A stretch of DNA of 64,000 nt from Bradyrhizobium sp. WBAH42 (GCF_024585265.1 NZ_CP036533.1:6085001-6149000), one strand, 5' to 3'; numbered from the stretch's first letter, positions 18,772-27,116 are shown. The notes: a model not told the origin generated them from the sequence alone. Made by a program: numbers and translations.

Positions 18772-18809
18772 CTCCCGGCTCGCCGGTCCCATACCGACGC
18801 AAGCAGCCC

Positions 18810-19517
18810 TCAGGCCCCCAGCACGTCTGCCAGCCGCAGTTCGTCGGCGGCGGGATCCTTCAGGAACAGCTCTGCCTCGATCTCGTTCAGGTGCGACAGC
18901 ATCAAGGCGCCCGCGCGCGCCTTGTCGCGCTTGCGGATCGCGGCGACGATCTCAGCGTGATGATCGGTGCCGCACGCCGGCGTGTCGTGGCGGCGGTAGA
19001 GCAGGATGATGAGCGAGGAGCGCGCGATCAGCTCCTTCAGGAAGCCGACATAGATGCTGTGGCCGCTCATCTCGGCGACGAGGCGATGAAACTCGCCGGA
19101 GAGACGGACGGAGGCGCGCGCATCGCCGCGCAATTCCGCTTCACGCTCCTCGTCAAGATGCTGGCCAAGGCGATCGAGCCAGGCCGGCGAGACCGCCTCG
19201 ATGGCGTGATCGACGATGCTGGGCTCGATCAGCCGGCGCGCCTCGAACACCTCGCGGGCGTCGGCCGGGGTCGGGCGCGCGACGAAGGCGCCGCGATTCT
19301 TCTCGATGCTGACGATGCCCTCATGCGCGAGCTGCTGCAGCGCGGTGCGCACCAGCGTCCGGCTCGCGCCGTAGATGTCGCCGATCTCGTCCTCGCCGAG
19401 CTTCGTGCCGGGCAGCAGGCGATGCTCGAGGATCGCGGCGGTCACACCCTCCCGGATGCGGCTGACGCGATCGCTCGCATCGGGCGCATCGGGTTTCTGG
19501 CGGGTCTTGGCGGCCAT
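18810..19517 (-). CDS. GntR family transcriptional regulator (FadR subfamily, FCD domain)
   Basis: A 235-residue regulator. The winged helix-turn-helix is at about 15-80 (GEDEIGDIYGASRTLVRTALQQLAHEGIVSIEKNRGAFVA). The FCD ligand domain follows (EVFEARRLIEPSIVDHAI, FHRLVAEMSGHSIYVGFLKELIARS, HHAEIVAAIRKRD), with His residues typical of its metal site. It is divergent from the ABC transporter operon and probably represses it until its ligand, a small organic acid or amide, is present. That role is inferred from position. Confidence 0.88.
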   Translation of the reverse strand: MAAKTRQKPDAPDASDRVSRIREGVTAAILEHRLLPGTKLGEDEIGDIYGASRTLVRTALQQLAHEGIVSIEKNRGAFVARPTPADAREVFEARRLIEPSIVDHAIEAVSPAWLDRLGQHLDEEREAELRGDARASVRLSGEFHRLVAEMSGHSIYVGFLKELIARSSLIILLYRRHDTPACGTDHHAEIVAAIRKRDKARAGALMLSHLNEIEAELFLKDPAADELRLADVLGA

Positions 19518-19616
19518 GATTGTGAGGGCTCGATCGACGAACGTTCGGCCTGCAATGTTAGTCGACGAGCTGTATCCAATCACAGGCGAAACTTTATACA
19601 ATCTTCGCCCGTTTTG

Positions 19617-19634
19617 TGTGCAGGTGACTGCACA
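19617..19634. promoter_or_regulatory. candidate operator palindrome in the GntR-ABC intergenic region
   Basis: TGTGCAGGTGACTGCACA is an 18-base sequence with perfect seven-base inverted arms around four bases. It lies between the divergent GntR gene and the transporter operon, 100 bases from the regulator start and 140 from the ATPase start. It is a plausible GntR-type binding site; binding itself is not shown. Confidence 0.45.
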
Positions 19635-19775
19635 GGCGGCGGGCGGACAAATTGGCCCGGAATCGATCTAACGATCTGACTCCGTTGCACAGTTTTGGAA
19701 ATTCGCACTGTCGTTGGCTGTTGGCACGGACCTTGCGGAGAGAGGCGGGACGCATCGCCCCTCCTCGGATACGCC

Positions 19776-20762
19776 ATGGCCATTCCCGCCGCTCTCGAAC
19801 TGGTCGCCGTCACCAAGCGCTACGACGCCACGCTGGCGGTCGATAACGTCAACCTGAAGATCCCGGCCGGCACCTATTGCTGCCTGCTCGGCCCCTCCGG
19901 CTGCGGCAAGACCTCGACGCTGCGCATGATCGCAGGCCACGAGGCTGTGAGCGAAGGCGACATCCTCCTCGGCCCGCAGAACGTCACCGACCTGCCGCCG
20001 GCCGAGCGCGGCACCGCGATGATGTTCCAGTCCTATGCGCTGTTTCCGCACCTCTCCGTGATCGACAACGTCGCGTTCGCCTTAAAGATGCGCGGCATCG
20101 ACAAGCCGACGCGGCACAAGCGCGCCGGCGAATTGCTCGAGCTGGTGGCGATGAGCCAATATGCAGGCCGTCTTCCCGCGCAGCTCTCCGGCGGCCAGCA
20201 GCAGCGCGTCGCGCTCGCCCGCGCGCTGATCACCGAGCCGCAGATCCTCTTGCTCGACGAGCCGCTCTCGGCGCTCGACCCGTTCCTGCGCGTCAAGATG
20301 CGCGGCGAATTGAAGCGGCTGCAGCGCGAGCTCGGCATCAGCTTCATCCAGGTCACCCACGGCCAGGAAGAGGCGATGGCGCTCGCCGACCACATCGTGG
20401 TGATGAACCACGGCAAGATCGAGCAGCAGGGCACGGCGCGCGACATCTTCCATCATCCCCGCACCGAATTCGTGGCCCGCTTCATCGGCGGCCACAACGT
20501 GCTCAGCGACGCCGGCAATCTCATCGCCGTCCGCGCCGATCAGCTCGGCATCGCGCCGTTCGCCGACGGCGCCTTCGGCGCGCCGGCGCTGCTGACCCAG
20601 ACCGAGTACCAGGGCTCCTACATCGCCGTCTCGCTCACGCTCGACGACGGCACCGCCCTGTTCTCTCACGTTCCCGAGGCCACCTTCGACGTGCATCCGT
20701 TCCGTCCGGGCGATCGCGTCCTGGCGACCTGGGATCCCGCCAAGGCGCAACGCCTGCAATAG
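19776..20762 (+). CDS. ABC transporter ATP-binding protein (polyamine/opine-type)
   Basis: A 328-residue ATPase of the PotA-like class. Walker A is GPSGCGKT (about 39-46), the signature LSGGQQQR (about 135-142), Walker B ILLLDEPLSALD, and the switch His is in VTHGQEE. A C-terminal TOBE-like regulatory domain follows after residue 235. It energises uptake through the two permeases downstream. The start at 19776 is chosen by alignment to the family start (LELVAVTKRYD); the upstream frame is not conserved in character. The next gene starts 43 bases after its stop. Confidence 0.9.
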   Translation: MAIPAALELVAVTKRYDATLAVDNVNLKIPAGTYCCLLGPSGCGKTSTLRMIAGHEAVSEGDILLGPQNVTDLPPAERGTAMMFQSYALFPHLSVIDNVAFALKMRGIDKPTRHKRAGELLELVAMSQYAGRLPAQLSGGQQQRVALARALITEPQILLLDEPLSALDPFLRVKMRGELKRLQRELGISFIQVTHGQEEAMALADHIVVMNHGKIEQQGTARDIFHHPRTEFVARFIGGHNVLSDAGNLIAVRADQLGIAPFADGAFGAPALLTQTEYQGSYIAVSLTLDDGTALFSHVPEATFDVHPFRPGDRVLATWDPAKAQRLQ

Positions 20763-20805
20763 CACCCTTCACCACGGAAATGCGCAACACAGAGGAGTGA
20801 GCGAA

Positions 20806-22095
20806 ATGACCGAGACGACCAGGAAGACCGGCGTCAGCCGCCGCACGCTATTGAAGGGCACCGCCGGTCTCGCCGGCCTCGCCGCCGGCTCCGGCGCGAT
20901 CACCGGCTTTCCCTACGTGAAGTCGGCCGATGCGAAGGTGCTGCGTTATCTCGGCACGGCGGTGAACGAGGGCGACGACATCTCCAAGCAGTGCCTGAAG
21001 GACACCGGCATCAAGATCGAATACATCACCGCGACCACCGACGACGTCACCAAGCGCGTGATGACCCAGCCGAACTCCTTCGACGTGCTGGACACCGAAT
21101 ATTTCTCGCTGAAGAAGCTGGTGCCGTCGGGCAACATCCTCGCGCTCGACGCCAAGAAGATCAAGGAGTTCGACAACATCACGCCCGTCTTCACCAAGGG
21201 CGAGACGCCCGGCGGCAAGAAGATCGGCGGCCAGGGCACCGCGCCCTGGAAGGTGCTCTATCTCGAAGGCAAGGATTCCAAGAAGTTCGCGACGTCGGCG
21301 ACCGAATTCGTCACGCTGATCCCGACCGTCTACAACGCCGACACGCTCGGCATCCGCCCCGACCTGATCAAGCGTCCGATCAGCACCTGGGCCGAGCTGC
21401 TCAACCCCGAGTTCAAGGGCAAGGCCTCGATCCTCAACATTCCCTCGATCGGCATCATGGATGCCGCGATGGTCGTGGAAGCCTCCGGCAAGTACAAATA
21501 TGCCGACAAGGGCAACATGACCAAGGAAGAGATCGATCTCACCATGAAGGTGATGACCGAGGCCAAGAAGGCCGGCCAGTTCCGCGCCTTCTGGAAGGAT
21601 TTCAACGAGAGCGTCAACCTGATGGCCTCGGGCGAGACCGTGATCCAGTCGATGTGGTCGCCGGCGGTGACGAAGGTCCGTTCGATGGGCATCCCCTGCA
21701 CCTTCCAGCCGCTCAAGGAAGGCTACCGTTCCTGGGCGTCCGGCTTCTGCGTCTCCAAGGGCGTCTCGGGTCAAAAGCTCGAATGGGCCTATGAATTCGT
21801 GAACTGGTTCCTGTCCGGCTTTGCCGGCGCCTATCTCAACCGCCAGGGCTATTACTCCGCCGTGCTCTCCACCGCGAAGGCGCACATGGAACCCTACGAA
21901 TGGGCGTACTGGATGGAGGGCAAGCCGGCCGAGAAGGACATCAAGGCGCCCGACGGCTCGCTGCTGGAAAAGGCCGGCGCGGTGCGTGACGGCGGCTCCT
22001 ACGAGGACCGCATGGGCGGCGTCGCGTGCTGGAACGCCGTGATGGACGAGAACGACTACATGGTCCGCAAGTGGAACGAGTTCATCGCGGCGTAA
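20806..22095 (+). CDS. ABC transporter substrate-binding protein, Tat-exported
   Basis: A 429-residue periplasmic binding protein. The leader contains the twin-arginine motif SRRTLLKGTAG and a hydrophobic stretch, so it is exported folded. The mature part resembles spermidine/putrescine-type binding proteins (VLRYLGTAVNEGDDISKQCL, YITATTDDVTKRV, NADTLGIRPDLI, ASGETVIQSMWSPAVTKVRS). The substrate is not evident. AGAGGAG at 20791-20797 supports ATG 20806 over the GTG at 20797. It is gene two of the importer operon. Confidence 0.9.
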   Translation: MTETTRKTGVSRRTLLKGTAGLAGLAAGSGAITGFPYVKSADAKVLRYLGTAVNEGDDISKQCLKDTGIKIEYITATTDDVTKRVMTQPNSFDVLDTEYFSLKKLVPSGNILALDAKKIKEFDNITPVFTKGETPGGKKIGGQGTAPWKVLYLEGKDSKKFATSATEFVTLIPTVYNADTLGIRPDLIKRPISTWAELLNPEFKGKASILNIPSIGIMDAAMVVEASGKYKYADKGNMTKEEIDLTMKVMTEAKKAGQFRAFWKDFNESVNLMASGETVIQSMWSPAVTKVRSMGIPCTFQPLKEGYRSWASGFCVSKGVSGQKLEWAYEFVNWFLSGFAGAYLNRQGYYSAVLSTAKAHMEPYEWAYWMEGKPAEKDIKAPDGSLLEKAGAVRDGGSYEDRMGGVACWNAVMDENDYMVRKWNEFIAA

Positions 22096-22100
22096 CGGAC

Positions 22101-23054
22101 ATGTCGGAAGAAGTCCTGCAACAGGCTACCCCGGGCTTGATCCCGGGGTCGGGCACAGCGCGCGCCGCAAAGCCGACGCGCCTGTCGCCGTCCTTCATCT
22201 CCTGGCTCCAGGCCGGGCCGATGATGCTGGTGTTTCTCGCCTTCTTCCTCATTCCGCTCGTCTTCGTCGTCATCGTCTCGTTCTGGGACTACAACGAATA
22301 CCAGCTGCTGCCGGCTTTCTCCGGCCGCGGCTACACCGACACGTTCGAGGGCTGCATCGCGCAGCTTCCGGACCTCTGCACCATCGGCAAGACCTATCTG
22401 ATGACGCTGAAGCTCTGCTTCATGGTCTGGGCCATCACTCTCTTCGTCGGCTTCTGCGTCGCCTACTTCCTCGCCTTCCACGTCAAGTCCAAGACCTGGC
22501 AGATGGGCTTGTCGCTGCTCTGCACGATCCCGTTCTGGACCTCCAACGTGATCCGCATGATCGCCTGGATCCCCCTGCTCGGCCGCAACGGCCTCGTCAA
22601 TTCCGGTCTGGTCAAGACCGGCTTGATCAATCATCCGCTGGAATGGCTGCTGTTCTCCGAATTCTCGGTGGTGCTGGCGCTGGTGCACCTCTTCACCTTC
22701 TTCATGGTGGTGCCGATCTTCAACTCGATGGTGCGCATCGACAAGTCGCTGATCGAGGCCGCCTATGACGCCGGCGCGACCGGCTTCCAGACCCTCGTCA
22801 ACGTCGTCATTCCGCTCGCCAAGCCCGGCATCGTGATCGGCTCGATCTTCGTCATCACCATCGTGATGGGCGACTTCATCACCATCGGCGTGATGGGCGG
22901 CCAGCAGATCGCCGCCGCCGGCAAGATCATCGAGACCCGGGTCAACGCGCTGCAGTTCCCCGCCGCCGCGGCCAACGCCGTGATCCTGCTCGCGATCACC
23001 TTCCTGATCATCACCATGATGTCGCGCATCGTCGACATCAAGAAGGAGCTCTAG
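22101..23054 (+). CDS. ABC transporter permease (PotB-type)
   Basis: A 317-residue inner-membrane permease with six predicted helices after a charged N-terminal tail. The EAA loop reads EAAYDAGATGFQTLVNVVIPLAKPGI (about 216-241). The first helices enclose a periplasmic loop. The start at ATG 22101 lies six bases after the previous stop. The N-terminal tail (residues 9-20, QATPGLIPGSGT) is encoded by a short palindrome, suggesting that a repeat was absorbed into the reading frame. Confidence 0.88.
   Translation: MSEEVLQQATPGLIPGSGTARAAKPTRLSPSFISWLQAGPMMLVFLAFFLIPLVFVVIVSFWDYNEYQLLPAFSGRGYTDTFEGCIAQLPDLCTIGKTYLMTLKLCFMVWAITLFVGFCVAYFLAFHVKSKTWQMGLSLLCTIPFWTSNVIRMIAWIPLLGRNGLVNSGLVKTGLINHPLEWLLFSEFSVVLALVHLFTFFMVVPIFNSMVRIDKSLIEAAYDAGATGFQTLVNVVIPLAKPGIVIGSIFVITIVMGDFITIGVMGGQQIAAAGKIIETRVNALQFPAAAANAVILLAITFLIITMMSRIVDIKKEL
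22128..22149. repeat. short palindrome inside permease coding region
   Basis: ACCCCGGG (22128-22135) and CCCGGGGT (22142-22149) form a perfect eight-pair stem with a six-base loop inside the permease N-terminal codons. It resembles the core of the GC-rich intergenic palindromes in this genome. The encoded TPGLIPG segment lies in the non-conserved N-terminal tail. Confidence 0.6.
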
Positions 23055-23057
23055 AGC

Positions 23058-23936
23058 ATGAAGGAAGGACGTCCGCGCTCGTTCTACGTGCTCGCGATCT
23101 TCTTCGCGGCCTATGTGCTGTTTCTCTACGGGCCGATGATCGCGATCTACGTGCTGTCGTTCCAGGGGCCGCAGGGCGGCCTCACCTTCCCGATGAACGG
23201 CGTGTCGACGTTCTGGATCGCAAAGCTGTTCCAGGGCACCGGCATCGTCGATCTCGGCGCCGCCTTCCGCCGCTCGCTGCTGCTCGGCATCATCGTGATG
23301 ATCGTCACCGTCGTGCTGTCGGTCGCCGCCGGCATGGCGTTCCGCCGCAAGTTCAAGGCACAGAGCATCCTGTTCTACTCGGCGATCGCCAGCCTCATCG
23401 TGCCCTCGATCATCACCTCGCTCGGCATCTCGCTCGAGTTCCGCATCATCGACGACCTGATCAAGGCGCATTGGAACGAGAATTTCGAGACCTCGATGGG
23501 CCTGCTCACATCCGGGCTCGGCGCGCACCTGACCTGGACGCTGCCGTTCGGGCTGCTCATCATGTTCGCGATCTTCAACCGCTTCGATCCGCGGCTGGAA
23601 GAAGCCGCGCGCGATCTCGGCGCGACACCGTGGCAGACGTTTCGGCATGTCGTGCTGCCGATCATCCTGCCCTCGGTGATCGGCATCGGCCTGTTCGGCT
23701 TCACGCTGTCCTGGGACGAGCTCGCGCGCTCCAGCCAGGCGATCGGCGCGGTGAACACGTTGCCGCTCGATCTGCAGGGCCTCACCACCACCGTGACCAA
23801 CCCCGACATCTACGCGCTCGGCACCGTGATCTCGGCGGTCTCGTTCACGGTCATCACGCTTGCGCTCGGCACCATCCACATGCTCAACAAGCGGCAGGCG
23901 GCCAAGGGCTCGGACGCCGGCAAGGGACTCGTCTGA
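23058..23936 (+). CDS. ABC transporter permease (PotC-type)
   Basis: A 292-residue permease with six predicted helices. The EAA loop is EEAARDLGATPWQTFRHVVLPIILPSV (about 184-210). It pairs with the preceding permease to form the transport channel. It begins four bases after that gene's stop with AGAGC upstream. A 16-base tandem duplication spans its stop codon (see findings). The C-terminal tail GSDAGKGLV is encoded by the first copy. Confidence 0.9.
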   Translation: MKEGRPRSFYVLAIFFAAYVLFLYGPMIAIYVLSFQGPQGGLTFPMNGVSTFWIAKLFQGTGIVDLGAAFRRSLLLGIIVMIVTVVLSVAAGMAFRRKFKAQSILFYSAIASLIVPSIITSLGISLEFRIIDDLIKAHWNENFETSMGLLTSGLGAHLTWTLPFGLLIMFAIFNRFDPRLEEAARDLGATPWQTFRHVVLPIILPSVIGIGLFGFTLSWDELARSSQAIGAVNTLPLDLQGLTTTVTNPDIYALGTVISAVSFTVITLALGTIHMLNKRQAAKGSDAGKGLV

Positions 23937-23956
23937 GAAGGGACTCGTCTGTTCTG

Positions 23957-24688
23957 ATGCGGCTTCACGTCGTGAATCCCAACACAACGGCGTCGATGAC
24001 GGCGAAGATCGCCGCTGCCGCGCGCAGCGTTGCCCTCGCCGACACCGTGATCGATGCGCGTCAGCCGGCGATGGGCCCGGTCTCGATCGAGGGGTTTTAC
24101 GACGAAGCTTTTGCGGTACCGGGCATGCTCGGCTGCATCCGCGAGGCCGATCGCGACGGCGCGGACGCGCACATCATCGCCTGCTTCGACGACACCGGCT
24201 TGGATGCCGCGCGTGCCGCCGCCAAGGCACCGGTGATCGGTATCGGCGAGGCCGGCTTCCACCTCGCGAGCCTGATCGCCGCGCGCTTTGCCGTGGTGAC
24301 CACGCTCGGCGTCTCCATCGTGCCGATCGAGCACAATCTGCGGAAGTACGGCCTGGCCGAACGCTGCGCCCGCGTCCGTGCCGCCGAGGTCCCGGTGCTG
24401 GCGCTCGAGGCGCGCAACGCTGAGGCGCTCGGCAAGATCTCGGCGGAGATCACCGCCGCGATCCGTGACGACCGGGCAGAGGCCATCGTGCTCGGCTGCG
24501 CCGGCATGGCCGATCTCGCGGGCGAGCTCGCCGCCGCGCACGGCCTGCCCGTGGTTGACGGCGTCGCCGCCGCGGTGACGCTGGCGGAATCACTGGTGCG
24601 GCTGGGACTGACGACGTCCCGCCTCGGCCCCTATGCGGCCCCGCGCACGAAGAGCTATTCCGGGCCGTTTTCTCAATTTCAGCCTTGA
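23957..24688 (+). CDS. aspartate/glutamate racemase family protein (hydantoin racemase-like)
   Basis: A 243-residue protein of the Asp/Glu/hydantoin racemase superfamily. It starts MRLHVVNPNTTASMT, which is the usual HyuE beginning. The two catalytic cysteines are visible in ACFDDTGLDAAR and VLGCAGMADL. It probably racemises or isomerises a compound brought in by the preceding ABC importer, such as an allantoin or hydantoin derivative or an amino acid; which one is unknown. It is the last gene of the operon, starting 20 bases after the permease stop. Confidence 0.86.
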   Translation: MRLHVVNPNTTASMTAKIAAAARSVALADTVIDARQPAMGPVSIEGFYDEAFAVPGMLGCIREADRDGADAHIIACFDDTGLDAARAAAKAPVIGIGEAGFHLASLIAARFAVVTTLGVSIVPIEHNLRKYGLAERCARVRAAEVPVLALEARNAEALGKISAEITAAIRDDRAEAIVLGCAGMADLAGELAAAHGLPVVDGVAAAVTLAESLVRLGLTTSRLGPYAAPRTKSYSGPFSQFQP

Positions 24689-24857
24689 TCCTTACCATTC
24701 GGGGCCGGCAAGGCTCGCTGAACACTGGTTTTTTTGCGCTCAGCCTCCTTTTGGTCCCATTCCTTGCCGAAACGTAAGGCTTTCGGGACGCCCCGGTGAC
24801 CCCTCTGGGTTGCCGGTCTTCGCCACTCACCAAGTTTCAATTTGGGTTTTGTCAGCG

Positions 24858-25352
24858 ATGATCGATCTCGCCCAGGACACGCCGTCCAACCCCCTCCTTC
24901 GCCTCGGCGCCCAGCCGATCGCGCTGACCGCCGCCGCCCTTCTCCTGCTGATCGCCGGCGTGACCTCGATCGCGATCTGGCGAGCCTATTCCGGCGCCGC
25001 CCCCGAGTCCGACCGGGTGGTGGCCTCGCGGCAACTTCAGGCCCGCACCGCCCAGGCCTCCGAGCAGCTGGTCGAGAAGACCAAGGGGCTGGAAGCGACC
25101 CAGCAGGAATCGATCGACCAGCTTCAAGTGGTGCAGGACCAGCTCCAGACGATGAAGCGGCTGATGGCGGCGCAACAGGCCGACACCAAGCGTCTGTCCG
25201 AGCAGGTCACAGCCTTGAACGAGTCCATCGACGGCCTGCGGCAGTCCTTTGCCAGTGCACGGGCGACCGAGGTCGAGACACCATCGGTCACCCGCAGGAA
25301 ACCGGCACGGCACCGCGTCCAGGCCAGCGCGCGCAAGCGCTCGCGCGGCTGA
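24858..25352 (+). CDS. membrane-anchored coiled-coil hypothetical protein
   Basis: A 164-residue protein with one transmembrane helix (ALTAAALLLLIAGVTSIAIW, about 21-40) followed by a long helical segment rich in Gln, Glu and Lys (about 55-125). That segment has coiled-coil character (EQLVEKTKGLEATQQESIDQ). The tail is basic. It probably assembles as an oligomer with its helix on one side of the membrane. I know no function. The ATG at 24858 is a reasoned choice over an in-frame upstream extension. Confidence 0.72.
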   Translation: MIDLAQDTPSNPLLRLGAQPIALTAAALLLLIAGVTSIAIWRAYSGAAPESDRVVASRQLQARTAQASEQLVEKTKGLEATQQESIDQLQVVQDQLQTMKRLMAAQQADTKRLSEQVTALNESIDGLRQSFASARATEVETPSVTRRKPARHRVQASARKRSRG

Positions 25353-25474
25353 GCCGATCACAAGGCGGGAACTTTATTTTAGCCAGTTGTGAACTGGATC
25401 ACATTCGCCGGTGTGATTCCGCGCGATGCTCGCAATACCGGATGGCGTGAGCCGATTTCAATATCCGGGGCTGG

Positions 25475-25516
25475 CAAGGTCGTTGACGGTATACTGCGTC
25501 AACGGCCTTGTTTTTT
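25475..25516 (+). terminator. intrinsic terminator
   Basis: TCGTTGACG (about 25480-25488) pairs with CGTCAACG (25497-25504), extended by AAGG/CCTT, and is followed by six T residues at 25511-25516. It ends the transcript of the coiled-coil gene and also lies between the convergent genes. Confidence 0.85.
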
Positions 25517-25531
25517 AACAGCTATTCCGCC

Positions 25532-25888
25532 TCACTCGCAGACGTCGACCCGGCGGTAGCGCCATCCCGATGGCGTCATGACACGCTTCCGCGCGACATA
25601 GCAGCCGCCATAGCCATCGTTGTAGGCGGGGCCATAGTCGTCGGGGACGGCGTAATAGGGATAGCCGTAGCCATATCCGTAATAGCCGCTGTACAGGCCG
25701 GCACCGGCGACGCCTGCTCCGATCGCCACGCCAGGCCAGAAGCCGCCGCCATGCCAGTGGCCGCGATGGCCCCAACCGCCACCATGACCCCAGCCACCGT
25801 GTCCGAATCCTCGCGCCTCGGCCGCCTGCGGCGCTGACAAGCCGATCACTGCAACGGCCAGCGCCGCTTTCATCATCCTGCGTAACAT
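25532..25888 (-). CDS. exported Gly/His/Tyr-rich small protein
   Basis: A protein of about 118 residues. A signal peptide (MLRRMMKAALAVAVIGLSAP, cleavage near AEA) is followed by a Gly/His/Trp-rich stretch (FGHGGWGHGGGWGHRGHW), a Gly/Tyr-rich region and a C terminus with two Cys. A metal-binding or wall-associated role is conceivable from the His/Gly content but not shown. AGGAATCG precedes the ATG at 25888. Confidence 0.7.
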   Translation of the reverse strand: MLRRMMKAALAVAVIGLSAPQAAEARGFGHGGWGHGGGWGHRGHWHGGGFWPGVAIGAGVAGAGLYSGYYGYGYGYPYYAVPDDYGPAYNDGYGGCYVARKRVMTPSGWRYRRVDVCE

Positions 25889-25992
25889 CACTCGATTCCT
25901 GTGCGTGGACACGCTCCACGCTTCAACGCAGGACCAAGCTAACGTCAGCCGATCATTCGTGACAGCCACACTGTCTCACTTCCGCGCGAGCG

Positions 25993-26328
25993 TCAGCAGC
26001 CGCGGCAGATGCTCTTCAATTTCCTGTCGAGCTGGCGGTTCTCGGCGTTGACGGCGGCATCAACCCCGCCACCACCTGCGCCGCTGCCGGTCGTGACTCC
26101 AGAGCCCGGCCCGGAAGATTGCGCCGTCCCCAGGCTGTTGGTGCCAGGCGGCGGTGCCGGCGAATTGGCGATACCTCCGGTCGATCCCACCGAGCCTCCC
26201 GTCGACCCCATCGAGGCTCCGCTCGATCCGGCAGACCCGCCCGCCGTTTGCGCGAATGACGCGGCCGGCATCGCCGCGAGTGCGAGGATCAGAAGCGCGG
26301 TCTTGATCGAAGCGCACGACCTGGCCAT
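25993..26328 (-). CDS. exported Gly/Ser-rich small protein
   Basis: A protein of about 111 residues. It has a signal peptide (MARSCASIKTALLILALAAM, cleavage near SFAQ). The rest is low-complexity Gly/Ser/Thr (with imperfect SxGSxGG repeats) and a helical end NAENRQLDRKLKSICRGC with two cysteines. AAGGAGAT at correct spacing supports the ATG at 26328. No function is recognised. Confidence 0.68.
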   Translation of the reverse strand: MARSCASIKTALLILALAAMPAASFAQTAGGSAGSSGASMGSTGGSVGSTGGIANSPAPPPGTNSLGTAQSSGPGSGVTTGSGAGGGGVDAAVNAENRQLDRKLKSICRGC

Positions 26329-26420
26329 CGGAAATCTCCTTTGCCAGTCAACGGTCGCCGCGAAGACCTGTTCCGGAACAAACGCCGTCACATCAGCTTG
26401 ACGACGCAGGAGCAGTCACG

Positions 26421-26585
26421 ATGACCGATCGCGATCCATTTGCAGAGGGCGAACGCGCCGCGCGCGAAGACATTCCGGCTGAGGCCAATCCCTATCGCGA
26501 CGGCAGCGACGAGCACGCGCTCTGGGCCGCCGGCCACAAAAAGGTGGCAGGCGCGATCGAAGCGCGCCAATCCGAAGGCAGCTGA
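26421..26585 (+). CDS. ribosome modulation factor-like small protein
   Basis: A 54-residue protein starting MTDRDPFAEGERAAREDIPAE, with the Rmf-like pattern G-x-x-A-(x)n-NPY-(x)n-W-x-x-G-(x)n-A (AEANPYRDGSDEHALWAAGH). Rmf proteins inactivate ribosomes in stationary phase by dimerisation. Whether this alphaproteobacterial form binds ribosomes is unknown. AGGAG at 26409-26413 is correctly placed before ATG 26421. Its stop is adjacent to the stop of the convergent carbonic anhydrase gene. Confidence 0.72.
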   Translation: MTDRDPFAEGERAAREDIPAEANPYRDGSDEHALWAAGHKKVAGAIEARQSEGS

Positions 26586-27116
26586 TCAGCCGATCCGCTT
26601 CAGGCCCTGCTTGAAGCGCGGACCGTTGGCCACATAGAACCTCGCCGCACTCCCCATCTTCTGCACCTGCGCGTCGTCGAGGGTGCGGATCACGCGCGCG
26701 GGCGAGCCGATGATCAGCGAGCGCTCGGGGAACTCCTTGCCCTCGGTGATGACGGAGCCGGCACCGACGATGCTGTTGCGGCCGATCTTCGCGCCGTTCA
26801 TCACGATCGAGCCCATGCCGATCAGCGCGCCCTCCTCGATGGTGCAGCCGTGCAGGATGACGTTGTGGCCGACGGTGCAGTTCCTGCCGATGACGAGCGG
26901 AAAGCCGAGATCGGTGTGGCAGGTCGAGCCGTCCTGCACGTTGGCGCCCTCGCCGATCTCGATCCACTCATTGTCGCCGCGCAGCACCGCGCCGTACCAG
27001 ACGCTCGCGCCCGGCTTCAGGCGCACCCGGCCGATCACGGTCGCGGTCTCGGCGATGAAATAATTGCCGTCGGCGGGAAGGTCGGGCGCCTGCCCGTCGA
27101 GCTCGTAGATGGCCAT
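26586..27116 (-). CDS. gamma carbonic anhydrase family protein
   Basis: A 176-residue left-handed beta-helix protein with hexapeptide repeats (for example VIGRNCTVGHNVILHGCTIE). The zinc ligands are seen as His in CHTD and in GHNVILHGC, as in the gamma-class anhydrases. It may hydrate CO2, although many members (for example YrdA-like proteins) lack shown activity. It is cytosolic. Its start at 27116 is ATG with a weak GGAGACCCC upstream. It is convergent with the Rmf-like gene. Confidence 0.88.
   Translation of the reverse strand: MAIYELDGQAPDLPADGNYFIAETATVIGRVRLKPGASVWYGAVLRGDNEWIEIGEGANVQDGSTCHTDLGFPLVIGRNCTVGHNVILHGCTIEEGALIGMGSIVMNGAKIGRNSIVGAGSVITEGKEFPERSLIIGSPARVIRTLDDAQVQKMGSAARFYVANGPRFKQGLKRIG

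Noticed and set aside
22056..23987. Long open frame (about 640 codons) antisense to the two permease genes
   Set aside because: It mirrors the real genes in a GC-rich genome. Its translation is Asp/Arg/His-rich with no domain pattern, while the sense frames show full permease motifs.
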